Below, in pieces: positions 30,891 to 41,635 of a stretch of DNA of 64,000 nt. Origin of the DNA: Ricinus communis (taxonomy: Eukaryota > Streptophyta > Magnoliopsida > Malpighiales > Euphorbiaceae). Numbering within the stretch: the first letter of the stretch is position 1; the number at the start of each line of letters is the position of its first letter. Made by a program: the position numbers and the translations under genes. The notes under the pieces are model-generated. The model saw nothing but the letters and a program-made list of their open reading frames with translations, was not told the origin of the DNA and searched no databases. Location of the stretch: the NCBI RefSeq assembly GCF_019578655.1, contig NC_063257.1, positions 19,530,001-19,594,000 on the forward strand, in the 5' to 3' direction.

Positions 30891-33103
30891 TGTAATACTC
30901 GAAATTTTTTTTCTTTTTAAAAATAATAATAATATTAGTAATAACGAGTTTTTATTTAATCTAATTTTAATTAATTGAATTGGATGATTTAAAATAGAAT
31001 TTTAATGCTAGATAGAAATAAAAAGATTTATTTAACTATATCTAATTAGATTGATGTTTTCAAGAAATTAATTAAGTGAGTTCCATAGAGGATAAGTTAT
31101 ATTTTATATATATAGGTCACACTCAAATTTCCTCCCAGTATGAATTAGATATTATATTTGAAAGTTATGAAAGAAATAGTAAATAATATTCTTATAAAAG
31201 AATTGATTGAGGAATGACAAAATTTTACTTAGCAATAGTGTTGGATCAAATTGGAAAATATTCAACAAATTGGTTAGTTAAGTTAATTATGTGTTCGAAT
31301 TAATTTGACAAGTAATTATGAAATAAGGGCTAAAAGTGTAATTGCATTAATATGGGGTTTAAATGAGAATTTTTAAGGTTGGTATTTTTGTAATTAAATA
31401 TATCAGTAAGGGCATTTTAGTAATTTCACCATTAAAATAAGGGGTAAATAAGTAACTCTCTATTTTTAATAATTTTAATTTAGCCTAAATTAAGTAGTTA
31501 GGGGCTTAATTGAAATACTGAAGAAAAGTTGGAGCGTTAAACATGAATTTTACAAGGGGTAATAGTTAGTAATTAAAAAGAATGAGGGATCTAAATGGTT
31601 ATTGAGCAAAAATTGAGGGACTATTTTCCGATAAGAAAAGAAAGAAAAAAGAAAGAGAATTGGAGAAGAAGAAGAAGGAGAGGAGAGCTCGGGGCTACAT
31701 CTATGGCGGGTGGAGAAGGAAGCCCACTCGAGGCACGGTGGCGATGGCTAGTGGAAGAGCAGATGCCGACGAGTCCAGCGGCAGCAATGGCGGTAGTAAG
31801 CGAAGAAAAAAAGAGAGAGAAGAGGCAGCAGTTGTTCGACGCTGTTCATGGCGTGTCCGGTGGTGTCAACAGCTACTTGTGGTGGCAATCGACTTATGAG
31901 AGAGTGGGATTCCATCTAAGACCAGCAGCTAGAGTGGGGATGGTCGGAGAAGAGAGTTTGGGCACAAGAAATCTATAAGGTTAAGTTGGATTTTTGAGGT
32001 TTTCCAGCCAATGCTGTCATGCCTCGGTTGATCATAGGATATATTTAGGACCCACGCATCACAAGCTTTCCAATGGCACTAATTTAGCAGCGATCGGACT
32101 CCGTTTGAAAATCGACGGTCGATACTTCCGTGATTTTTTCTGGATGATCGGGGACTGGATCAAAGAATCAAATGCTAGAATCATCGTCTTTCGAGTCTGT
32201 AGGCGCACTTGGATCGTCGATCGGACTCTGGCGATGGAAGGCGAGTCAGCGATTTATCAAGCGTTTGTCGTTGATTTTTAGAGATTGTTAATTAAGGTTT
32301 ATTTGATTAATTATTGTGTTCTTGTGTGGTGGATGTGATGGAGTCGAATTAGTTTAATACTAGAAAAATTATATGTGGATTGATTGTCAAAATACTGATG
32401 TGTCGGACTGTCTGCCAATAATTGTGATTTGTGATGTGTTGTGAAGTTGGGATAGATAATATAGTTTTAGTGGCCCAACTCCTGTTAATTAATTGATGAA
32501 TATTAGAAGTGTTTTTGGCATGTCCTGGACCTGTTATACCGGGGCTAAACGTCTGTATTTTAAGGGGAAGTTCTGCCGAATTTTTAGTAGGATTTATCCG
32601 AGTTGAAATTCTTAGACAGTTAGTTCTAGCATTCTAGGCCTAGGGTTATTTATTAAAGTGGTTGTATTTATTTTTGGATATATGATTTTGACTCACTCTA
32701 GAGACTAACAGTCGTAATTTTAACTATTTTTCAGGTGTTTGTTAGTTTCGCAGTTCTTTTCCTCTAGCAGCCCGACTTTCTTCATCTTCGGGTTTTAATG
32801 TAATTGATTTTATTAGTATGTTTGATTTTAAATTCTAGATTCTCCGCAGTAGTAATCTCAAAACTTATCATTTTGTAATGGCATGTAAATTCATGTATTA
32901 CTTATTTATGCTAGCAGACTGAATTAGTTATGTAGTATCTGGTGGTTAAAAGTTAATTATGAATTAGTGTTCAAAGTGGATAGAATTTGGATTACTCTTT
33001 GATTGAGATAGCGAATGATCAGCCTTACTACGGGTTTCGTTGGCCTTAGGTCTACTACCCATTCCCTAATGCCGATCACGGGCCTATAGATTGGGTCGTG
33101 ACA
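30891..33103 (+). mobile_element. Tekay-like 3' LTR
   Basis: The 2213-bp LTR starts TGTAATACTCGAAATT right after the purine tract AAGGGGGGAAGAA (30878-30890) and ends GGGTCGTGACA. It contains a GAAGAAGAAGAAGGAGAGG purine stretch near 31665 and later CCTGTTATACCGGGGC and GACTCACTCTAGAGACTAAC. Minus-oriented relatives of the same LTR occur at 15720-17365 and 42689-43611. Open frames inside (31595-31978, 31994-32281) have biased composition, are not shared by the relatives and are not taken as genes. Confidence 0.85.
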
Positions 33104-33400
33104 CTAATTTGGCAGAAGAGGAAGCCAAAATGTGTCTCCCATGCTTCCTCTATGAAGAAGCATGCCCTTATAGCTAAATAGGAAGCTAAAGTGGTGTTTC
33201 CCTTATTTCCTCTTCAAGTACTAGGCTCTCCTCTTTGTGCATACATATTCAGCCCATACTTGGTTTCTTTAAGCCCATCATATTGAATTAAATTAACAAG
33301 GCTAGGAGCGTTAATTAAATCTGACTCTCCATGGGTTAATATATCCTTGGCCCAAATCTCTTGAATGAGTCCATTAAGAGCTTCCTTTATGCGTTTGGCC
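33104..33400 (-). mobile_element. Family-A 3' region with the uninterrupted paralogue of an insertion site
   Basis: The sequence around 33195-33215 reads GTGTTTCCCTTATTTCCTCT. It is the counterpart of the site at 36176-36188 plus 41274-41279, which is split by Athila copy 1. The remainder (CTTTAAGCCCATCATATTGA and onwards) parallels 41330-41400. It lies between the Pol tail and the Tekay LTR end, so it is the start of this copy's 3' LTR or the sequence just before it. The exact LTR start could not be fixed. Confidence 0.6.
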
Positions 33401-34789
33401 TTAGATCTTGTAATTGGCCTGCATTGAATGTGTAAAAGATCCCTTGAGCTTGGTGTATGCTTCTGCCCTATGCTTATGCTTTGCTCATGAGTTGAGTCTT
33501 GAAGCTTGGTGCTTTGTTATTAAAATGGCATCTAGTATGAAAAATATTATCACATTATACCTCATTTACTTTGGCATGTGCACTCAAGGCTCTTCGTGCC
33601 ACCAACATCTCTCCACTTATAAGCATCTCAATATCACTTCAATCCTCAAGTGGCGGCATGTCATCCTCTTCCTTACTCTTAGTCTGCACTCCCCCATCAT
33701 TCATAAAAATCAAAGCTCTTTTATTAGGACATTGAGAAGCAATATATCCTATCCCTAAGCACCGAAAACATTTGATATCCCTTATTCTTGTGTTAGGTGT
33801 TTCGATCTTAGTTGGAGCTTTACCATTGGACTCCTTTGAGTCTTTTGGCTTCCCATACCTCAACCTCTCCTTGACTTCTTCCTTCTTTCAATTCAGTTTC
33901 CATGTGGATGTAGAAGCTGAATTGATATGTCAGAGTTGCTTCGATTCTTGAGTTGCCTCTCTACTTTAGTGGCCATGTGTACCATATCCTCAAGTTCATC
34001 ATATGGTGCAATTCAATCACATCAGCAATATGTCGGTTTAAGCCATGACAAAACTGAGCCATAGTAGCATCTCTATCCTCTTCCATATTAGCCCTTATCA
34101 TGGCTATTTCTATCTCTTTGTGGTAGTCCTCCACACTCTTAGATCCCTATACAAGACTTTGTAATTTTTTATACAATTCTCTATAACAGTGAGAAGGAAT
34201 AAACCTATTGTTCATGACCGTCTTCATCTCTTCCCATGTCGAAATTGGCCCTTACCATTCCTTCTCCTTGAAAGCACAACTTGGTCCCACCAAACCACGG
34301 TATAATCAATGAACTCAACCATAGCTAGCTTCACCTTCTTCTCTTTAGAATAATCATGGCAATCAAATAGTAGCTCAACCTTCTTCTCCTATTCAAAATA
34401 AAGCTCTGGGTGTTCCTGCCTTGAAACAAAAGGATTTTCATTTCAATATTCCTCAAGTTTCCATCTTGCCTTCTAAGTCCTCTTTCATCTCGTCCTCCAT
34501 AACCTCTCCCAAATCTATCCCAAACCAAGTTAGAACCTTGCTCCTATTTTTCATAGTCATCCTCATAGTAATCATTATGATCCATATGCATTGGCTTCCT
34601 TTGATTGTTTGTTGAAGCGCCTAGGCTACCCTCTTTAAAATTGGACTCCACTCGCTCAAGTCTTTCATCCATGTTGTTAAACCTTAGATTTAGGAATTTT
34701 AAGGTCACTTCAATGGGTTTCATATAGATTTTGAGATCCAACTCTCGCGGCTCATCATTCGAGATCCATTTGTCCTTACTTTGAGACAT
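33340..34789 (-). pseudogene. Family-A internally deleted gag-pol
   Basis: The gag ATG at 34789 starts MSQSKDKWISNDEPRELDLK. It continues in broken frames through RLERVESNFKEG, a Gag core (34530-33900) and an intact knuckle CFRCLGIGYIASQC near 33765-33725. The linker LLVARRALSAHAKVNEV and DNIFHTRCH follow to about 33545. There the sequence jumps directly to the Pol tail, ending in the PITRSKAKRIKEALNGLIQ motif (about 33340-33410). Protease, RT, RNase H and integrase are deleted with both ends in recognisable family-A sequence. This non-autonomous derivative retains its primer site and leader on the right. Confidence 0.8.
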
Positions 34790-35551
34790 GATTCAAATAT
34801 GCAAAACATAGATCAAAACAAAAACTCACCCACTCCGTTGCAAGTTTACACTAAAAATTGTTTAAAAATTCGTATTTCACAAAATTTGCCTCTTTCCCTC
34901 TTTTGTGCTCACCTCTCTTGCCTTTTACAACTCTTAGTCCTCGCTTTTAGTTCTTTAATTAAACTCGTAAACTCAAATCGCAAACAAGTCATGTAGTATC
35001 CAAAAGGACAAATCCACACTCTTAAGCAATTCTAAAGTATGACGTTTGGACAAAAGAATGGACTACAAAAGACAAGTATTTGTTTAGGCTAAAAGGTGAC
35101 AAGTTTTGACCAAAAGAATAAATATCAAAAGATGTGTAATCTTTAAATGTATGAATGAAGTAGAGGTGAAAGTAATACAATTGATTGAGAAAACAAATTA
35201 TGCCGAATGCTCAAAAAAATAAAATTGCAAACAAACTGGATTTGCCTAAGTATGTGCCTTTATTTTATTTTCTTCTTTTCTCTTTCTTCTTTTTATTTTG
35301 TTTTTCTTTTCTTTGTTTTTGAATTCTCTTATTTTATACTTCAATAAGAACATACAATAAGCAACAAAATTAAATACTTTAGCAAAATAAACAACTTTAG
35401 GATAGAAATTTGTTTGAGTAAACTTTTGGCCTTGAAGAAAAATCAACAAGAATTTTCAGCTAAGGTGAAAAGAATAAAGGAAAAAGTAGGAAAAACAATA
35501 AATAAAAAAAAATAATAAAGTAAAGAATAAATAGAATAGATTTAGAGACTT
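34790..35551 (-). other. Family-A untranslated leader
   Basis: About 760 bp separate the gag ATG from the primer-binding site. A pyrimidine-rich tract (about 35265-35335) has a counterpart at 63720-63815, in the leader upstream of the gag at 61799. No open frame is shared between the two leaders. A long leader with a pyrimidine tract appears to be a property of this subfamily. Confidence 0.6.
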
Positions 35552-35564
35552 AGCTCTAATACCA
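35552..35564 (-). other. Primer-binding site, initiator tRNA-Met type
   Basis: The minus strand reads TGGTATTAGAGCT, one base different from the TGGTATCAGAGCT at 2792-2804. It lies five bases inside the LTR end at 35570. This fixes the element's polarity (minus) and the inner LTR boundary. Confidence 0.8.
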
Positions 35565-35569
35565 AATAA

Positions 35570-36188
35570 TGTGAACCTTGACAACTTGTGACAAGATCCA
35601 ACATGCGGATTTGGAATTAGAATCCCAAGAAAGCCAAATCTGATTTTTGATGAACCTTGACCCAGAAATAACTTATATCTTAAACCATGGTATAAGAAAG
35701 ATTGTTAACACTGAGGGTAGAAGGTGAATGATAAGTCCTTGTTTGAACGCCACAAGAATAAGTTCTTAATAAGTTCGAAGTTATTCCAAAGAAGCGAGTA
35801 AGAATAACTCTTACAAATATGTTTAACTCAATATATTCATTAACTTTGAATAATGCAGCTACACTTAGTTTATATAGTGAAAGAAATAAATCTAATACCT
35901 AAATAGCATAAGGAAAATAAACTAATTAGGAATTGTCTAAAAGATATGCTAAATAAGAGTTTCCTAAATATCAGAATAAGGAATGTCAATCTTTACTAAA
36001 TAAGAATTGACTAAACAATCAAGCAAAGCTTCATAAACAATGAAGTGTGTAGTTGCCTCCTTATTCTCTAATGAAGAACATGCCAATTTGGCAAAAGAGG
36101 AAGCCAAATGTGCCTCTCATACTCCTATTCGAAGAAGCATGTGCCTTTAGCTAAATAGGAAGCTAACGCGGTGTTTCCCTTGTTTCCT
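35570..36188 (-). mobile_element. Family-A LTR, minus, split by an Athila insertion
   Basis: The LTR starts (plus strand) TGTGAACCTTGACAACTTGT, ending GGTTCACA on its own strand, which differs from the CTTTAACA end at 2807, so two subfamilies exist. It runs to 36188, where Athila copy 1 interrupts it, and resumes at 41274. The continuation at 41274-41635 reaches a second Pol tail. This LTR is therefore shared by two tandem internal regions, or joins the remains of two elements. Its outer boundary is not visible. Confidence 0.65.
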
Positions 36189-36652
36189 TGATGTGCATAG
36201 AATACACACATCTAAATGGGGTTTTTAAGGCTGATTTTATGTACATTTGGATAATTAGAGTTAGGAAGAGATTTCAACCTAATTGATTTAGGTTAAGATG
36301 TTAGTGTCCTTGAGAAAGGCATTAATTGCATAGAGATTTTCTATCGGAAATTGAATTCAAGCAATCAATTCCATCTTTAGTCTTCATTCCCTAGAAACAA
36401 GAATTCCCAAAGGGTTATTCCTTAACTTGAATTAATCCTTCCCTAGTAGCCGTAGTTAGATAACAATTAGAGTAGCTATTAGTTAATTTAGGAATTATTC
36501 ATGATTCATTTTAGGCTAATATAACAGAGAACAAAGGAGTAACTCTAGGCTTTCATTTTCCCGAGGAATATGACCTTGATACTCGCCATTAGTGCTAGAC
36601 TACATCGATGGGTACACTACCTTAGATTGTAGCTGCATAAAATAGCCCATCA
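36189..36652 (+). mobile_element. 5' LTR of Athila copy 1, with 997-bp deletion
   Basis: It begins TGATGTGCATAG and ends AGCCCATCA. Its first 64 bp match 39813-39876 with one change, and its last 400 bp match 40874-41273 with no length difference. The missing 997 bp lie between two copies of ATTTGGAT in the 3' LTR (39869-39876 and 40866-40873), of which one copy remains here (36245-36252). The promoter and GC-rich module were in the deleted part, so this 5' LTR probably cannot start transcription. Confidence 0.93.
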
Positions 36653-36658
36653 AGTTTT

Positions 36659-36677
36659 TGGCGCCGTTTGCCGAGGA
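36659..36677 (+). other. Primer-binding site, tRNA-Asp type
   Basis: The sequence TGGCGCCGTTTGCCGAGGA matches the usual Athila/Tat primer site TGGCGCCGTTGCCGGGGA apart from one inserted T and one G-to-A change. It starts six bases after the LTR end at 36652. Its type separates this group from family A, which uses initiator tRNA-Met. Confidence 0.85.
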
Positions 36678-36802
36678 ATGTTTGAAAACTAGAGTGAAAT
36701 TTGCTATTTGTTAATTTAGCTATTTTTATTTATTTTTGTTTTGTTTGTACATATTTATTTAGTTAAGTTTATGATTCAAGGAGTGGATGATAAAGAGGTT
36801 CA

Positions 36803-37972
36803 ATGCTAAACTCTTTGTATGACACGTTGGAAAATGGGATCAGGAACCAAGAGAGTGCTAAAAATTGGGATACCCTTGCATCTTTAGAAGCTCGAGTGGA
36901 ACCGTTTTGCAGGGCTACCGATCAACTCTCCACTCCTATCCTTTCATCTCAATTTCTTTGTGAATTTTGTTGTGGTTTACATTTGAGTAATGATTGTCCA
37001 TTGTGAAGTGATTTTAATCATTATTCTTATAATTGTGAACAGGTGAAGTATACGGGAAATTGGCCAAATGAATCGTATGGAAGCACCTACAATCAAGAGT
37101 GGAGCACTCATTCACCCTTTGGATGGAGCTTAGATGGCCAAGAACCACTGTGATCTCAAAGAACCACATCGAGCCCTAATCTTGCACCTTCAACTCAAGA
37201 TGAAGAGTTAGTGTTAGAGGAGCGAATGATGAGGTTCTTTACAAGACTTGAGGATAGATTCCAACAAACAGATAGGGTACTTGAAGGTCAATAAGCCTCG
37301 ATTGATAACATAGAGCATCAAGTAGGCTTTATCTTCAAGTTACTAGCTGAAGAGCAATTGGGAACTCCATCAAACACTACTGAATCCGAGGAACATTTGA
37401 GTGCCGTCACTTTGCATTCAGGTGAGGATTTTTCTGTTTTATCTACTATGTTTGACGATGATGCTTATGTGCAGGACAACTCCTTGAACATGGAGATAGA
37501 ACCAGAAAAGGAAGAGGCAAACATGATTCCTCTCAAAGACTACCAACATGAACGTACAGTTGATGATGCTGAGTTGCAGTTAGAGGAATTTTTGGTGGAT
37601 TTTCCACAAGTCCCTTCGATGATCGAAGATGAGCACAAGTTATCCAATGAAGAAGTCTTGGAGGAGCTCGAGTTTCTTCTAACAAGTGAACCAAGCCAAG
37701 GACTGGAGAAAACCATCGACATTCCTCAAGAAATTGCCCAACCGTCGATCCTTCCAATTGGTGAAATTCCAGCTTTCAAATTGGAAGAGCCCCTAGAGCA
37801 GCATGACTACGTGCAAATATATGAGGAGCGAGTTTCGCCCATCATACTGGCAGCTTGCTTGACCGTCGGGAAGAGGAATTTGACGATTAGTCCTCTAAGC
37901 AGATACTTGAAGCCATTTTCTTGGAAGAATGATGGATGGTCATCAATCCCCACCATTTGCTTTTCACCATGA
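36803..37972 (+). pseudogene. Athila gag remnant
   Basis: The open part at 36803-37006 encodes MLNSLYDTLENGIRNQESAK and ends with a knuckle-like CEFCCGLHLSNDCPL, resembling the CxxC..H..C finger of Athila Gag. After stops at 37004, 37153 and 37294 the frame continues with RMMRFFTRLEDRFQQTDRVL and, from 37358, a 204-codon acidic stretch (EEHLSAVTLHSGEDF, EKEEANMIPLKD). This corresponds to the Gag C-terminus and Gag-Pol linker, where the autonomous copy has ITLRSGKQL. The frame ends just before the conserved noncoding block at about 37990. All enzymatic domains are missing. Confidence 0.7.
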
Positions 37973-37989
37973 GTCCAGCTAAGAAGACT

Positions 37990-38400
37990 CATCACATAAA
38001 AAGGAAGCGCTTTTGGGAGGCACCCCAATTTTTTTTATCTTTAAATTTCTTATATTTTAACCTTTTGTTTTGAAACATTTTATTAGTTTTAGTTTTCATA
38101 TTTTATTTAATTTTTGTTTCAGTTTCGATTTTAATTCTTTATTTTATTATTTGCAGCTTCTACCGAGGACGCACTGAATTTCTACTACACCAACCTCGGC
38201 GGACGATCAGGGCAGTCCCTTAGACTTTTTATTTTATTTTTGCATTTATTTACTTTATTTCTTATATACATGTCATGCATTTAGATTGCATTGCCTTTGT
38301 TTCTCTTAGATGAGCATTACCATGCGGGGTATCTATAACATGTTACACTGGGACAGTGTGTCCTTCAAGTGTGGGGTGGGTGATATACACTTGTTTTCTT
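37990..38400 (+). other. Conserved noncoding blocks after the Athila coding region
   Basis: GGAAGCGCTTTTGGGAGGCA at about 38003 and CACTGGGACAGTGTGTCC at about 38347, followed by TTCAAGTGTGGGGTGGG, are noncoding motifs I recognise from the 3' parts of Athila/Tat elements. Similar blocks appear inverted near 55670 and 50335 in the large minus-strand copy. Their conservation without coding suggests a role in RNA processing or packaging, but that is inference. Confidence 0.6.
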
Positions 38401-39780
38401 ATATTTTTTTTATCTTTTAGCTTTATTTATGTTGTGTGTTTTTTATTTTGCTTTTATTGTTCTTGTATATAAAATTTGGATCCTTTTCTAGTGTATATAT
38501 CACATTTCATTTATCCCATCTGAGTTATTTGTTTATTCTTTGTGCAATTTTTTTTTAATTTTGAAATTTTTTTACTTTTTTCGATGCTCTTACTGTTGAC
38601 TTGCTTTTGGAATCCTGTTTATGTCCATGTGATTGGGTAAAACCGATAGTGTTGAGTCTTGCGAAAGAATGTCCACTAAGCTGCTTTGTTTTATTTAATT
38701 CTGTTTTGATGATTTTTGTTTGGAACCTACTCAAAAAGTACACTTGTGAGAAATTGAGCCTCAATTGTAAGCATACACTTTATATGCTTTATTTATTTCT
38801 TATTGAGAGTGCCAATTACTGTCTCTACTTTTAGAACTTGCTCGGTAATGCTTATGAGGGCCACAAGGAGAGTTTAACACATTGGAATGATAGAGGCACT
38901 TAGGTATTTCATTCTAGCCAAATAACCTTCATTCGTTTATTGATTCAGTAGATAACCCCTTCTTTCATCATTTCTATCATATTTCATTACCACTTAGTTT
39001 TATTCTGCTTTGGGTTATGATTTTGCATATGAGTTGTTTTTATTAGGAATTTTTGTCTTGGGAATAGCGTTGGAAACTTGTAGTAGCTTCCTTCAATCCA
39101 TAAGAAATTCACTATATTATGTGAATGTTTCTTCCCTTATATATATATATAAAAAAAAGAAAAGAAAAGAAAAAATAATAATAATAATAATAAGAATAAG
39201 AGGGAAGGGTGATGAAAAGAAAAAAGGTAAGTGAGCTAATTGTTTAATTGCTTTTGGGAGTTTACATTTTGACTTGATTCCTATTTCCCACCTTGGACTA
39301 TTGTTTATTGTTTATCCCTTGTGATTATTGTGGCTTATGTGCAGGTCATTTATCTCATTGCAGAACACCATAGGTTCAACTCTTACCAAATTTACCTACC
39401 CCTACATAATCCCCATTACAACCCTTATAAAGACATCTTGACATGGTTGTTGACTCTCCATAAGTAGTAGGAGTAGGATTTAAGAGCAAGCATATAGTAA
39501 GTAAGGCAGTATTTGATGCATTGAGCGATTAAACACTACCCTTTAAACACTTTGAGTGATTTAGAGTGAATCTTGTGAGGAGTTGGTTCTGAATAATTCT
39601 GTTGAGATAGTATTTTGTGAACCATTAGCATCTTGGTTGTGATACTTGAATTGATTGCTTCGTTTCTTTTTGCTTGACTTATGCTTGTTAAGGATATGTG
39701 TAGGGGCTCTCTAGCTTGTTTATCAGTTTAAGTGTTGCTCCTTAGTGGTTTATTTTCCTTATTTTACTTTTGGTTGCTTA
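38401..39780 (+). other. AT-rich 3' untranslated region of Athila copy 1
   Basis: There is no recognisable domain. It contains homopurine and AAT-rich simple sequence (about 39145-39200) and open frames that are only low-complexity. The corresponding region of the large copy lies at 48920-50330. Confidence 0.6.
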
Positions 39781-39812
39781 AGGACAAGCAATGAGCTAAG
39801 TATGGGGTGATT
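39781..39812 (+). other. Polypurine-tract region before the 3' LTR
   Basis: AGGACAAGCAATGAGCTAAG followed by TATGGGGTGATT precedes the LTR. The same signature, GAGGACAAGCAAAAGCTCAA then GTGTGGGGTGATT, stands inverted at 48881-48918. Both end at the LTR's TGATGTGC. Confidence 0.75.
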
Positions 39813-41273
39813 TGATGTGCGTAGAATACACACATCTAAATGGGGTTTTTAAGGCTGATTTTATGTACATTTGGATGTGAATTGGTCCCAACACTCACCC
39901 TATGCGTCTGTTTGTGTGCACTAGGTCCAAAAGAAGTCAAAGAGTGATAAAGGGAAGAATTGGAGCAGAATTGGACGTCAAAGTTGCCGAAACAAGTCAA
40001 CTTCGCGCATGAGGAAGCTGAACACGGCCTTGATCCCAACACGTTCTGAAGAGCAAGCCGTGTTCCCAACAAAGGCACCAAAAGGGGCCGTGTTGGGTGC
40101 ATTTAACAACAGGAAAAAGAAGCGTTAAGGAGCACGACCACAAAGAGTAACACAGACATCAGCATGGGGCGGTATTCCCAACATGCCCACCAATACCAGG
40201 CCGTGTTCCCAACACGGGCATCAACACGGCCATGTTCGCGGCAGTTGGATGAATTAATTAAAAGAAAGAAAAAAGGGAAACAAAAAGAAGGAGGGGAGGA
40301 CGTCCCAAACTCTATTCTTTCTCTCTCTAAGGGTTTTCTGAGCTGGAACTAAGGAAAAAAGAGACTTAGACCAAGGTTTCAATTAGATTCTCTTCGAAGA
40401 TTGAAGATTGGGCAAGGTTCATTGATTAGTTTCAATTCAAGCAAGAGGAACAAGAATCGATTCAAGATTGGCCAAGAGGAATTGGAGCTGTTTACTCTCA
40501 TCGAAGGGTGTATTCGGGCTTCTCTACCTTTACTCATTGTTGTAATTGAATTCTTGTGGGTTTTGATAATGAACATGATTAGCTAAACTTGTTAACCCAT
40601 TGGGGGTTCTTTATCCAGGGATTTTTATACTTAACTTTTGAATTAAATGTATTGATTTTCAATATTGGTTTGCAATGGAAGTGCTTATTGATTTGTTCTT
40701 TATATCTTATTGAATGATTATTGGAATTTGAATGTTCTTGCGAAAGACATTTAGGTTTGGATTGTCCTTTGCAACCTAGAATTGAATTCGCCTAGAGATA
40801 GGGTGTTCGTTCTACCGGATTGAGAATTAACAACTCTCAATAGTGTTAATTGGTATGTAATGTTGATTTGGATAGTTAGAGTTAGGAAGAGATTTCAACC
40901 TAATTAATCTAGGTTAAGATGTTAGTGTCCTTGATAAAGGCGTTAATTGCGTAGAGATTTTCCCACGGAAATTGAATTCAAGCAATCAATTCCATCTTTA
41001 GTTTCCATTCCCTAGAGACAAGAATTCCCAAAGGGTTATTCCTTAACTTGAATTAATCCTTCCCTAGTAACCGTAGTTAGATAACAATTAGAGTAGCTAT
41101 TAGTTAATTTAGGAATTATTCATGATTCATTTTAGGCTAATATAATGGAGAACAAAGAAGTAACTCTGGGCTTTCACTTTCCTGAGGAATACGATCTTGA
41201 TACTCGCCATTAGTGCTAGACTGCATCGATAGGTACACTGCCTTAGATTGTAACTGCATTAAATAGCCCATCA
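39813..41273 (+). mobile_element. 3' LTR of Athila copy 1, full length
   Basis: This 1461-bp LTR is the reference for the Athila group here. In order it has TGATGTGCGTAGAATACACA, the GC-rich module at about 40020-40240 (CACGGCC and AACACGG repeats), a purine-rich stretch at 40255-40360, AACATGATTAGCTAAACTTG, the GGAAGAGATTTCAACC block, and the end TAGCCCATCA. The GC-rich module holds many near-palindromes. The open frames inside it are not conserved. Confidence 0.92.
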
Positions 41274-41389
41274 TTCCTCTTCAAGTATTAGGATATCCTC
41301 CTTGTGCACATATATTCGACCCATGCTTGGTTTCTTCAAGCCCATCATATTGATTAAATTAATAAGGCTATGAGCCTTAATTAAATCTA

Positions 41390-41635
41390 AATCTCCACAA
41401 GTTAATATATCCTTGGCCTAAATCTCTTGAATGAGTCCATTAACAGCTTCCTTTATGTGTTGGCCTTAGATCTTGTAATTTGCCCACTTTGAATGTGTAA
41501 AGGATCCCTTGAGCTTAGTGTAGGATTTAGCGCTATGCTTGTGCTTGGATCATGACTCAAGTCTTGGAGCTTGGTATTGTGATTCGCATCAACAAGTTCT
41601 TTGTTGTCTTCCATACGGCTAAGCGTAAGGATCAA
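41390..41635 (-). pseudogene. Family-A Pol tail
   Basis: The 60-codon frame includes DANHNTKLQDLSHDP, LSSRDPLHIQSGQITRSK and, past a frameshift, a KEAVNGLIQEI-like continuation. It is the counterpart of the Pol tail at 33340-33545 and lies upstream of the LTR split by Athila copy 1. On the right it is cut by repeat R at about 41600-41635. Confidence 0.7.

Larger units (their letters stand above)
36184..41278 (+). mobile_element. Athila copy 1, non-autonomous, with TTCCT target duplication
   Basis: The element occupies 36189-41273. It is bounded by TTCCT at 36184-36188 and 41274-41278 and inserted in a family-A LTR whose empty paralogue survives near 33205. Parts in order are the 5' LTR (464 bp, internally deleted), the tRNA-Asp-type primer site, a gag remnant, a conserved block after the coding region, a long AT-rich 3' region, the purine/GTGTGGGG-type end, and the 3' LTR (1461 bp). 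There is no protease, RT, RNase H or integrase, so it depended on another element for movement. By hand count the LTRs differ at about 27 of 464 aligned positions, mostly transitions. Confidence 0.93.

Noticed and set aside
31595..32281. Open frames of 127, 79 and 95 codons as possible host genes
   Set aside because: They lie wholly inside a Tekay-like LTR, have biased composition (Lys/Arg/Glu from a purine run), overlap each other and are absent from the related LTRs at 15720 and 42689.
33414..33758. 114-codon plus-strand frame
   Set aside because: It is antisense to the deleted gag-pol junction on the minus strand, where knuckle and linker motifs are clear.
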